In this document: positions 1-10,100 of the stretch, piece by piece
Layout: the number at the start of each line of letters is the position of its first letter
Numbering within the stretch: position 1 is the first letter of the stretch
NCBI RefSeq assembly: GCF_003711515.1
Contig: NW_021167082.1
Span: 1,187,310-1,251,309, forward strand
Origin: Sodiomyces alkalinus F11
Taxonomy: Eukaryota; Ascomycota; Sordariomycetes; Glomerellales; Plectosphaerellaceae
Direction: 5' to 3'
Length of the DNA: 64,000 nt
Program-made: the position numbers and the translations under genes
The notes under the pieces: generated by a model
Told to the model about the DNA's origin: nothing
The model's database searches: none
What the model saw: only the letters and a program-made list of their open reading frames with translations

Positions 1-468
1 CGGCGCTTAACAGCGGGGACATACCCACCTGAGGTCGATATCACAGTGGATCTCCAGGGGACTTTCGGCACTGGTTAGTGGGAGTGGGGCCAGGGACGGA
101 GGTACGATGAAGTCCTGTACCTGGTACCTTAGGTAAGGTAGCCAGCCCAACGTTTCTCATCCTCACCACTGCAGTTTTGGTGGCTTTGTGGGACGCAAAC
201 TCGCAACCACCATCGTCACCAGCTTCACCAATCCGATTCTTTATATTCGTCCATATTATAACCTCCTAAGAGAAAAAAAGTGTTGGTGTGGCAGCGAGAC
301 TCCTGTCTTGGTCTGTTTGTCTATTCCAAAACCAAAACCAAACAGACCGAGAACCAAAAGAAAAGAAAAACACCCAACGAAAACAAACGAAACGCCTACC
401 CGCCGCTATCGTCACTCACATCTCTCTCGGCTACTACTTGCCCGCCTCATCTCCGTTCTTTCCCGTCA
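1..468. other. intergenic, no gene recognised
   Basis: No supported gene. The stretch holds one copy of a palindromic TACCTTAGGTA-type motif near 124-142, which recurs in many intergenic spaces of this window. It also has an A-rich tract at about 320-390, downstream of the GH43 stop codon. The overlapping short frames here have no recognisable domain. Confidence 0.6.
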
Positions 469-1506
469 TCATCCCAGAATACGCATCCTACTCCCGCCAG
501 ACGAGTACCGCGTGGCATGCAGGCACCGTCCCTGGGGACAATATGCATGGAACACCAACACCTCTGGCCCGCCCGCCACACTCGTCCCCCCACCGGGGCT
601 CACCAGCCCAAAGCTCCCCGTCTGCAAGAGCGGGCCCTCCGCCCTCACATAAGGCCCCCTGACATCCCGGCTGCTCGTGGCATAGTTGACGTTGTAGCGC
701 CGCGAATTGAAACAGTTGCTGCTGTAAAACAGCACATACACCCCATCGTTCGTGCGCACCAGGTTCGGCGCCTCCACGAGCGGCCCATCCGCCTCCACCC
801 GGTCTAGTATCGTCGTCGCCTGCCCGATCTTGCTGTACCCGTCCGCCCCGACCTCCTGCAGCATAATAGGCGTCGACGCCCACCCCCCCTCGGGCCCGGG
901 CCTACTGTTGTTGCCGTTGCACGCCCAGTCAGAGTACCCCTCGATCTTGTACACCACGTACCGCCTCCCCGTCGCCGGGTCCACGAAGCCAGAAGCATCG
1001 ATCGCGCCCCCTTGGTCCAGGGGACACACCCACGGCTGCATCTGCGGCGTATACGGGCCCAGGATCCCCCGCTCCGGCCTCGACGTCGCCACGCCGATGC
1101 AGTGCCTCCCTTGCTGCCCCGGCACCTCGCCCGCGAAGTAGAGCACGTACTCCCCGTCCACCGCCCGCCGCACGTCGGGCGCCCATGTCTCCCGTCCCGT
1201 CGCCCACCCGGTGTCCGGGAGCACGTCCCGGTCGTAGTACATCCACGGCCCGAGCGGGTCCCGCGCCCATGCCGCCTGCACGTGCTTTCCGTTGCCGTTC
1301 GTCGCGAAGGCGTACCAGATCCCGTTGGAGTCTTGCAGGATGCTCGGGTCGGGGAAGTTCAGTGCGAGCTGGGCCGTCATGGTGCCTGGGGCGTCGTCTA
1401 TGTTGAGCTGTCTGGCCCCTTGCGCTGCTGTGGTTCGGAGCATGTCGTCGTTAAGGTGGCTGGCTGCTAAAAGAAGCACTTGCCATGGTAGTGTTCTCGC
1501 TCGCAT
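469..1506 (-). CDS. glycoside hydrolase family 43 protein (arabinanase/arabinofuranosidase/xylosidase type)
   Basis: Single uninterrupted frame of 345 aa when started at the ATG at 1506. It reads as a five-bladed beta-propeller GH43 enzyme. The general-base Asp lies in the early FPDPSI motif (about residue 53), a second Asp lies in DASGFVDPATG, and the probable acid Glu lies in VEAPNL. Other family-like segments are ETWAPDV and the NYATS..GPY repeats. Such enzymes hydrolyse arabinan or xylan side chains outside the cell. The N-terminus has only a short hydrophobic stretch (PWQVLLLAAS), so secretion is plausible but the signal peptide is weak, and an upstream exon cannot be excluded. Substrate cannot be told from sequence. 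It lies immediately beside the transposon block, with its 5' end facing it. Confidence 0.8.
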   Translation of the reverse strand: MRARTLPWQVLLLAASHLNDDMLRTTAAQGARQLNIDDAPGTMTAQLALNFPDPSILQDSNGIWYAFATNGNGKHVQAAWARDPLGPWMYYDRDVLPDTGWATGRETWAPDVRRAVDGEYVLYFAGEVPGQQGRHCIGVATSRPERGILGPYTPQMQPWVCPLDQGGAIDASGFVDPATGRRYVVYKIEGYSDWACNGNNSRPGPEGGWASTPIMLQEVGADGYSKIGQATTILDRVEADGPLVEAPNLVRTNDGVYVLFYSSNCFNSRRYNVNYATSSRDVRGPYVRAEGPLLQTGSFGLVSPGGGTSVAGGPEVLVFHAYCPQGRCLHATRYSSGGSRMRILG

Positions 1507-1748
1507 CTGCACTGGTCTAGAGGTCCCCGCAGGCTTGTCTTTTGCGTAGCTCTACGATGTAAGACTGATGGCTTTGCCCCTTGTTTGACTCGGGATACGT
1601 GACAAGAAGAGTGAATTTGTGATACTATGGGCTTAAGAAAGAACGAGAGCCATGAAATGCCGTCGCTCTTTGCATCTTCCCGGTTTATATGTCTGGGTTT
1701 ATCCTTACTAGAGCGAGACGGAGCCGAAATGCTCGCCCTGGTGGTGCC

Positions 1749-1781
1749 TGCATCTACTGCATCCACTGCATCCACTGCATT
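1749..1781. repeat. 9-bp tandem repeat
   Basis: Three full copies and a partial fourth of a 9-bp unit (TGCATCYAC) lie at 1749-1757, 1758-1766, 1767-1775 and 1776-1781. Simple slippage repeat in the flank of the transposon insertion. Confidence 0.85.
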
Positions 1782-1989
1782 TGCTATATTCTGATGATCA
1801 AGTGTGTTTGTACAATTCAGGGGGCTGGGCTATCGCCTCCCGTCATCTCGCCGGTGCAGAACACACTGGTTTCTCCCTAGCGAGACCGTAGACCGTCCTC
1901 AAATATAATGTGGCTGGATAGTCCGGCTTGGACGGCGGGAGGCTTAAAACCGCTAACAGCCACCATCAGGAACGCCAAACAAGGGGACG

Positions 1990-1994
1990 CCTTA
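1990..1994. repeat. target-site duplication, left copy (outer element)
   Basis: CCTTA directly abuts the left LTR. The right copy reads CCTTG at 17961-17965. The single G/A difference lies in a TpG context, as RIP would produce. Confidence 0.75.
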
Positions 1995-2187
1995 TGTCAG
2001 ATGCCACAGCTACCTTATCGGGGTGTGATAAACCACATAGTGTCAGACGTGTGGAGTACCTCGGTCCTATGTATCCACCCTTATTTCCCCTGCTTTTTCC
2101 GTATAGTTAGATATTCCCGTGAAGTATCATAAACTTCACTTAGATAAATACATATATAATTCCGCGTACCTTATTTATGTTCTGATA
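1995..2187 (+). repeat. 5' LTR of the copia-type element
   Basis: 193 bp with TGTCAG at the start and TCTGATA at the end, where the intact partner ends TCTGACA. It aligns along its whole length with 17768-17960, and all differences I see are transitions. The left half keeps CpA and TpG. From about 2110 onward most differing CpA/TpG positions have become TpA. Confidence 0.92.
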
Positions 2188-2206
2188 GTTATAAGCCCGG
2201 CGTTCT
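2188..2206 (+). other. primer-binding site, initiator tRNA-Met internal fragment
   Basis: The sequence directly after the 5' LTR begins GTTATAAGCCCGGC. It is complementary, allowing RIP-type G/A changes, to the anticodon region (GGGCTCATAAC) of eukaryotic initiator tRNA-Met. Copia-group elements are known to prime on a half-molecule of that tRNA cut in the anticodon stem. The tRNA sequence used is from memory. Confidence 0.65.
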
Positions 2207-2439
2207 AATAAACGAAGCTATTCCGATCGATCCTATAGCTTCTAGGCTATTAAATTAGCCTTAAGTCTGCAGCGAGTAGTTTAGTATTATTAGTAACGTC
2301 CGCCTGCTTTAGTTTTATTTAATCGTTTTATCGTTTTTAATCGTATTATCGTTTTAAGCGTTTGGTTTAGTTAATTAACCTTTCCGTTTATCCTATTCCA
2401 CTGCTTTTTATTAGTATAACGATAGCTTCCACGGTAGTA

Positions 2440-5400
2440 GTGCCCGTTATAGGCCTCGTAACGCTTACCTCTCCGAAAGACTAGAGGCCTTAGATTAAAG
2501 CCGTGATAACTATCGCGCACTCCCACGATATCGCCGACCTTATTAATCCCGACCTTAAAGAAGCTAAACGGCCTAAGCGCTGTATACGAATAGATCTACC
2601 CACGCCTCTAGCCTCTATTAAAGGAAGAGGTAATTAGGATATACTATTTAAGATCTAGTAGGTGGAAGAGGATCGGTATAAGGCTGAAAAGAGGGGGATT
2701 TAAGCACTCCACGACTATATCGCGAAGACGGTTAGCCCTGCTTTAAAGGATTAGTACGCCGGTAAAAAGGAAGTTAAGGATATCCTGTATACTCTTAAGA
2801 CGCACCTTAAGCTAACGAACGCCGCCTAGAAGTCACTAATTAAGCGACGCTAGGATAAACACCTCTAAAATGTTAGGCGTATACCCTATAAGCGCTGGCT
2901 AGAAGACTTTATAAAGCTATACTGCGACGCTAAGACGTATAAAGTCCGAGAATACGATACTAAGGAATAATAGATAGACGGCTTCTTTAACGCTATCGGT
3001 AACGTAGCACTAGAATAGTTAGAAGGACGCTTTATATAGCTTATCCGGTTAGAAGAGGAAGACCTACCCTCGATTTAATCTATCGTAGAGGAATATACGA
3101 TATAGCTTTATCGCCGCTACCCGCACCGACTCGATAAGAAGCCTACCGTATTATCCTTTTATACGGTAACCTTCCTAGGTAAGGATAAAGAAGGTAAGGA
3201 TTAACGGGTATAATCGGGATAATAGGGTAACTAACCGTCTAACAAATAGAAGAAGGAGTGGTTATACGACTACCGTAATAAGAAGAGGAGTAAATATAAC
3301 TATAAGCCTCTATAGAAGTGCCTAAACGTTAACGAGGCACGCAGGAAAAAGGGATATATACCTTTAAAAGAGATCTTAGAACGCGTCGACCATATTATTA
3401 AGACCTGGGATAATAAACGTTAAAAGAGATTCCGGGAGAATATCGAAAAGAATGCTAAAAGCCTGAAAACGGGTGCTAAAAAGGACTCTTAGAAGTTATA
3501 GCCGAAAGAATCGTCGACGGAGGCATCTAATTTTATTAATAACTAAGAGGAGGATTCCGAAGAGAAATCCTATAGGATATACTCCCTCCTATAGATTAAC
3601 GGAAAAGAAAGCGTTAGTAGTAACCTCTTTAACCAGTTATTAATCGATTCCGGCACCTTTAGGTATATTACTAACTAACGATACCTGCTTTAGGACTTCG
3701 AACCTGCTATAGAAGAGTATCGTTTTTAAACGGGTAGTGGAGAGACTAAGCCAGTTAAGGGTTATAGCAGGATATAATTAGAGGTAGACGACGAATATAG
3801 TAATCCCTTCGTTTTAGTGCTAAATCGCGTTACTTTTATATAAGATTACCTAATAACCTTAATCGCGACTAGAAGATTAAAGGAATAGGGTATCGTTTTT
3901 GATTCTGGCCTTAAAGTGCTAAAGGTGGAGGGCTTAGTAGCCCTACCTCTAAATAACGTTAACGATTAATACGCTCTTGTTCTAACGGATCGTTAATAGC
4001 ACCTACTAAACAGCTTCTTTAATAGCTCTATAACGCCTACTATAAGCGTGGCAGACGTTCGCTTATAGTATAAGAGGCTAGGGCACGCCGGCGCTACTGC
4101 CCTCGATAAAATAGAAGATACCCTTATTAGAGGCGTTATTAAAAGACGTTAAAAAGGCCCTCTAGTGGTGGATTATAAGGCCTATACCCTTAGTAAGGCG
4201 AAGAAGGTTATTTCTAGAAGGTTACCTAACCACTAAACGACGAGGCCGTGGTATAGGGTGGAGGTTAACCTCTTTAGCCTTAACGAGGCCTATAACGGTA
4301 TAAAGGTCGTGATGCTTTTATACGATCCCTGTACTCGTTAAGCTATTATAAGGTTCCTGCGTGACTATAAATCAACCTTACCCACGTTAGTGAATTTTAA
4401 GTTCTTCCTTTAGAGGCAGTACCACTATATAATTACAGTAATCCGCCTGGATAGAGAAAGATCCCTTTAGAAAGGCTTCGATAAATAGGCTGACGAGAGA
4501 GGGATTTTACTTAAGAGGTTATCCCTATATATAGCCGTATAGAATCCGAAGGCAGAACGCCACGGCGGCGTTATTTTTACCATCGCGAGGACCCTTATAA
4601 AGGTCTTAGGCATCTAATAGGATATATAGCCAGAACTAGTGACTACTGCAGTATATCTGTATAACCTTATCCCTCGGAAGGACCTCTAGTGGAAAACCCC
4701 TTAAGGGTAGATAGAGGATTAGATTAATAAATAAGGCCTAAAGAAGATCCTAACGAAGCCTATCGTTAGCCATCTAAAGAGGTATAGTTATAGAGCCTAT
4801 CCACTAACCGCTAACTACTAATAAGGTCGTAACCGTAACGCTAAGTTAGCCGAAAGAGTATATATCGGGTATTTGATCGGGTATAAGAGCACTAATATCT
4901 ACCGGATTTAGGTGCTAAAATTAGGGAGGATCCTGCGCACGAGAGACGTCACTTTTAACTAAAAACAGCTATATAAAGATCGTGACCACGAATCTAAGGT
5001 GTTAATTAAGGTTTTCGAGCAGCTTAATCTGCCTATAGATTATTAACTCCACGATCCTCTAGGTATTACTACTGACGTGGTCGATTTATACCCTTAAACG
5101 CTGCTAGAGCAGAATACCACGAGGGAGGTAATAGCGGAGGCTGCTACTACGGCGGCCACTATGGCTATCGCCGCTATTACTGCCGTTACTTCTAGGGAGG
5201 TGGATAGAGGTGCAGGTTTAATAACCACTGCAGAATCTGCAGAAGAATAACAATAGCAGGAAGATTAACCTGATTAGCAGGCATAGGAGGAACGTGGAAT
5301 AGGGCAAATAAGCTCTATAACGCCTTCCACGCCTCCGGCGGCACCTGCTTTAATAATGCCTTCTATAATTACACCTATAATTACACTAATAGCACCTATT

Positions 5401-5698
5401 TTCCCTCCTCTAATAACTATAAACGGCCCTCCTATACCACTAACCCGAACTACGGATCTACCGCCTATTTTTAAACGGTCTAACGATACCGAAGATTAAT
5501 CTGACGATACGGCCGTAACCGGCGATACCGTCGAAATAGGATTATTATCCCCTGACTAATCAGTTCTGGAAAAGGAATCAACCACTGCTACCACCGCCGT
5601 TAATCCAGTATCTACGGCTCCTGCTACGGCTAAGTCTCCTTAAACCTTCTCTTCCACTACTATAGCTAACTAACCTACTCCTATAAGTAGAAGAAACC
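2440..5698 (+). pseudogene. copia gag-protease-integrase remnant
   Basis: Degenerate plus-strand coding sequence. A gag-like part lies at about 2600-3250. An aspartic protease site (LIDSGT..YITN) lies at about 3640-3675. A copia integrase core and C-terminal segment lie at about 4250-4970, with an AERHGG motif near 4550, HLKRYSYRAYPL near 4770 and a late RTRDVTFN segment near 4940. Glutamine and tryptophan codons have become TAG/TAA throughout. The frame is interrupted at 5703 by insertion of the gypsy element and resumes at 15672. Confidence 0.85.
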
Positions 5699-5703
5699 GT
5701 CCT
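5699..5703. repeat. target-site duplication, left copy (inner element)
   Basis: GTCCT abuts the left LTR of the inner element. An identical GTCCT is at 15667-15671 directly after its right LTR. Confidence 0.88.
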
Positions 5704-6051
5704 TAATACGCCTCTAGCGAGGATAGCGTAAGCACTATCCGCTCTATAGCTAAGCGGATAGCGCGGGCGCTATTCGCGCGGATAGAGGATGTATAGCTCC
5801 GGCACTATCTATACGGATAGGGAATACATAGCGCCTGGACTACGCGCGGGAATAGCGTAGTATAGATACTCGGGTTATAGTTAGACCGGACCGGCTAAGG
5901 GATATACCCTCGGCGCGGTTCCCCCTTTATTTAGTAGAAGATATCTTTATTCTACCCTTATATACTAGAGTAAAGGTCGCCCTTTTAAACCCTAGAAGCC
6001 CTAGGTCTAATAGTACTAGCTGGCCAGGGGATATACCGGACAGGTATATTA
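5704..6051 (+). repeat. 5' LTR of the gypsy element
   Basis: 348 bp, matching 15319-15666 end to end with mostly C/T and G/A differences. The termini read TAATA...TATTA in both copies. This is what RIP would make from canonical TGATA...TATCA ends, since both changes are CpA/TpG to TpA. It contains a 9-bp-stem hairpin at 5735-5761. Confidence 0.9.
5735..5761. repeat. hairpin in the gypsy LTR
   Basis: Arms CTATCCGCT (5735-5743) and AGCGGATAG (5753-5761) pair perfectly around a 9-nt loop. The 3' LTR counterpart near 15350-15376 has one G-to-A change in its right arm. Further GGATAG/CTATCC motifs follow in the same LTR. Possible transcription or termination structure; function unknown. Confidence 0.6.
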
Positions 6052-6103
6052 AATAATAGTAACTAAGCTTTTAGGTAAGGTTCGTGTACCGCTGCCCGGT
6101 ATA

Positions 6104-6280
6104 GACTACGTGTACTAAGACTAAACAGGTATATAGTTTACTAAGCGAACGCTAGTATACTAGGCGTAGCCGCCATTAACGGCGCGAACTACGTATACTA
6201 AAACTAAACAGGTATATAGTATACTAGTAGTCGCCGTCGCGAACTACGTGTACTAAAACTAAATAAGCACGTAGTATACC
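6104..6280 (+). repeat. three imperfect repeats in the gypsy leader
   Basis: A unit of about 40 bp beginning GACTACGTGTACTAA or GAACTACGTRTACTAA occurs near 6104, 6186 and 6241, just after the 5' LTR and before the coding remnants. The spacing is uneven (about 82 and 55 bp). It may be a packaging or leader structure; this is inference only. Confidence 0.6.
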
Positions 6281-6479
6281 GACGGAACTATTACGACCGC
6301 TAGCGCGCTAAGCGAAAACGCCTCTCCTTCGCTAGACTAAGGCGTGGAGTATATAAGGACCACGATCTGCTACTCGTATATAGCCTTAGCGACTATACCG
6401 ACCTCGCTAATAAGAACCTAACGTAGAACCCACGCTCCGCTATTATAACCGACGTAAACCTCCCTAACGATTCCCCTCA

Positions 6480-6950
6480 TCCGCGAAACGCTAAAAGTGC
6501 GAAAACCCTTATTAAGTTCTTAGACGATTACCCGGAGCTTATCACTGATCTCCTCACGGCCGAAGATATAGCTCTACTTAATATAGCCAAGAGGGCTATA
6601 CACGCTCCGGGAACCGCCGGCGTAAGCGGCCTAACCTTAAAAGGAAGAATTTCGCGATTAGAGTCCGTGTCCGATATATCCTACCTAAAGAAATAGGTCC
6701 GAATACCGGATAATATCGTGGACGCGTTCGAAAAATAGCTTAATAGAGAATCTACTTATAAGGAGATCCTAGCGATAATAAGAGAACTCCGCGACTTTAA
6801 GGGGAAGCAGCCTATCCGACTATTCACCGCTAGTCCTACTCCCTAAACTAGGTTTAAAGCTAACCTAATTAAACTTAGCTGTATTATGAAGAGCTCCGCC
6901 GGGCCTAGCCTTACTTAGCTTACCACGATAGGGCTTAGGATATAAGAGCT
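6480..6950 (+). pseudogene. degraded frame upstream of gypsy gag
   Basis: A plus-strand frame with few stops reads as a hydrophilic, alpha-helical protein, with segments such as KFLDDYPELITDLLTAED and YKEILAIIRELRDF. It precedes the gag/pol remnant and I do not recognise the family. It could be the N-terminal part of gag or a separate small upstream ORF. Confidence 0.5.
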
Positions 6951-7189
6951 AGGTAGTCTACGTTATCTCGAGCTTACGGGGGAGTTAGGGGAACTATTAT
7001 TTACTATAATAAAACCCACTATACTCCCGATCCGTCCTACTATAAAGATAATAGATAAGAAACCGGTATTAAGGAGGAGGAACTAATATACTCCTTAAGT
7101 AAATCCTCCTTATACTAATCGCCTATATCCTATATATTTCTTACTAAGACTATTACCTACTATTCGATCGCTATAGAACGCTAAATATC

Positions 7190-10100
7190 CGACGCCCCTA
7201 GCCGTGCCTTTTCGGCCGACTATCCGGTCGACTCCGAGGGCATAGTATCTAGTATAGACGTACCCGGACTTAGCCGATAAGATGCTCGCTATAGCGGCGG
7301 ATAGTAGGATAAGACGCCTCCTCCTCCTCCTCCGCCGCCGATATAGCCGCTGACTTAGCCGCTCCCTATAGACGGAGATTAGACATATATACGCTAATCC
7401 GACTTACTCGCTATTATCGGGGAGCTTTAGCGCGGGGCGTAGCCGTAATAGCTTTAGCACCGCTTTAAGGCGGACGACCTTAGATATTTCGACCCGCCGA
7501 TATACTTCACCGTAAGCCAGGATATCCATACTGAAGGAACTAAGCTTATCTTCCTAGACGTGTTTCGTTTCACGGACGCTATAGAGTAGTACGCCGGCCT
7601 AAACGATAGGCATCGCGAGGCCCTTCCGCGCGGTATCGCCCGATACCTTTTAGGCGAGGCCTCTAAATAGTTTATAAGTCTAGATAGCGGTAACCGTATA
7701 TTCTATAACTAGTAAGCCACCCTAAAGAACTAGAAGGACGCTCTTAATAGACGGTTCTGACTCCCGCGCGAAAAAGCCGAATATAAGCTACGCCGAGAAA
7801 AGTATACCCTAAAAGATATTATTAACCGCTATAACCTCCGCGTATTTACCGATAGAGTAATCTAACTAGTTAAGGTAGCCGATAAACCGAAGAGAAAGTA
7901 CCTATCTATTATTCAGGATAAGCTAGACGCTAACCTAGTAGCGATAGTAGTTTGCCCGGGACTTAAAATAAAGTAGGCCGACTTTATAGATAACCTGGTT
8001 AGTCTAATACCAGGATAGTATCGGAATTACACGCAGGGAATCTAGCGCTAGCTTATTAATCGATATAACCTTACTAAGACCGACCGCAGAACGTATAGCG
8101 CTCCGCTACTAGTTATAGTAGTTTAGTAGCCTACTCCACGGTATTACGACTAATATTCTAGCCTAACGCCTAAGTATCGCCGCACGCCTTAGCCTAACCG
8201 TCGCTCCCCGGGACTAAGCTAGTTCTATCGTTAGAGTAAAAATCGCGCGCTACTAGCGCTAAATACTAATCGTTTTACTAATAATAAGGGTTAGCGACTC
8301 CTAACTAATAACGCTAACGAGTAGTCTAACCGTTAGTACGGGGACTATCACCGGGACCGACCCTAAGACTAGGTTAACGCCTCCGCGAAAAGGACCGCTA
8401 CTAAGCCTATATCCGGAGATAATACTAACGCGGAGCCCGAGAATAAGTACTACTATACTAAGGTAGACTCCGAGGGTTTTATAGAATCTAAGGATAAGGA
8501 TAACGCGGAAAACGAGCGGCGCGATTAACTATACTAGGTCGCCGATAGACCTGGATTTATACCTAAGTATACCGATCTTTACTAGGTACGCCGAAAGTAT
8601 AGTAAATACTACTAACCTATAAGATTAAATCTTGAGACTATCCGATATAAGAAGACCTACTCTTAACCGTACTAATTAGAGAGGCAGGATAGATAGGACT
8701 CGCCGCTAATTAACAGCGCTATTTAGGAAGTTAGGGATCCCTTTAATAGTTCTTACGGGTATACGTACGCCCGGATCTAAGCCTATAATTCCCTTATAGG
8801 CGCGCCGTTCGATATTTACGTCGACTTAGGAGCCTCCCGCTATATAGTAAGCTAGCCGCTCCTTAGTCGATTCCCCGATAAGTATATCGTTTCTACTAAA
8901 TACGCCGTGTTATAGGGTATAGGATCGATAAAGACCCTAGGATAGGCTACCTTTACTATACTAGTTCGAGGTATAGTACGTAATAAGACGAAGATTAGCC
9001 GCCTATATATTAGGGCTTAGGTTATATCTAAGCTTAACGCCGGTCTTCTCCTAAGATAGGAGTTTAACTATTCTAACGGTCTAGATATCCTTAATATATA
9101 GAAAGCTATTCGTATTAGCGCCTACTAAGATTTAACGGTTCCTATAAGGGTATTCGCTAAACGTTCTCTAATCTAACGGAGGCTTAAGGCTGCTAAACGC
9201 TTAATTATTCCGCTATAAGCGTATAGGTTTATACCGATTAATAAACCCGATATTAGCCTTAACTCCCTAGAGTTTTTTCCGGATATAGAAGGCTCCCCGA
9301 ACTATATCCTTAGCGACTAAGCTATAGTACCTATTTTTAACGCCGATAACCGGCTATTAGTTATCGTGTAAGATATTAAGCTAGGCTATATAGAGCTATT
9401 CCAAGCGGACGGGTATTAGTATACCGACCGCGACGACGCTTAAGATATCCTGCTTAAGCGTATAGAGGAAGAACCGCCTGCTAAGGGCCAAGGGGATATC
9501 TTCCGTGGGTATATTACTCCTAAAGGTAAGCTAGGTATCGCTAAAAGCCTAGACGCCCCTATAGAGATTACTAAAAAGGGAGTAATGATCTACTAGTATA
9601 GCGACCGCTTTATACGCCGGTTTAGTAGGATCGTTAAGAAGTATCCGAAGGTTTAGACCGACTAAGGCGTTATCGATATACCTCCTAAGGAATATATAAA
9701 GGTCCTTTTAGTCGACGGATAGTATAATTAGAAGATTAGCCAGAAGCTATACCCCCTTAGTCGTGACGATTAAAAGTTCTTAGATAAGACCCTCGACGAA
9801 CTCTATAAGTAAGGAGGAATAGAGTAGCTAATATAGTCTATACTATTTAGAGCCCTAGTATTTATTATATAGCGAACCCTAAATAGGAAATATAAGGGCC
9901 GGATAGTGGTTAATCTCTATACCCTAAATAAAGTTACTATTCCTAATGCGTACCCGATACTATTATAAGATACGGTAATCCGCTACCTCCGGGGGAAGAA
10001 GTTTATCTCCGTTATCGACGCCCGAGCCTTCTTCTACTAATTCCCGGTATATAAGCCGTACCGTGAAAGGTTTACTATTATCTTATATCGGGGATAAGAA

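Larger units (their letters stand above)
1507..1994. other. intergenic between GH43 and the transposon block
   Basis: Presumed promoter side of the GH43 gene. It contains a short tandem repeat at 1749-1781 and otherwise ordinary sequence rich in CA and TG, with no sign of RIP. It ends at the 5-bp target site of the outer retrotransposon. Confidence 0.6.

Noticed and set aside
1467..1775. 102-aa minus-strand frame upstream of GH43
   Set aside because: Overlaps the start of GH43 in another frame and includes the 9-bp tandem repeat; composition not protein-like.
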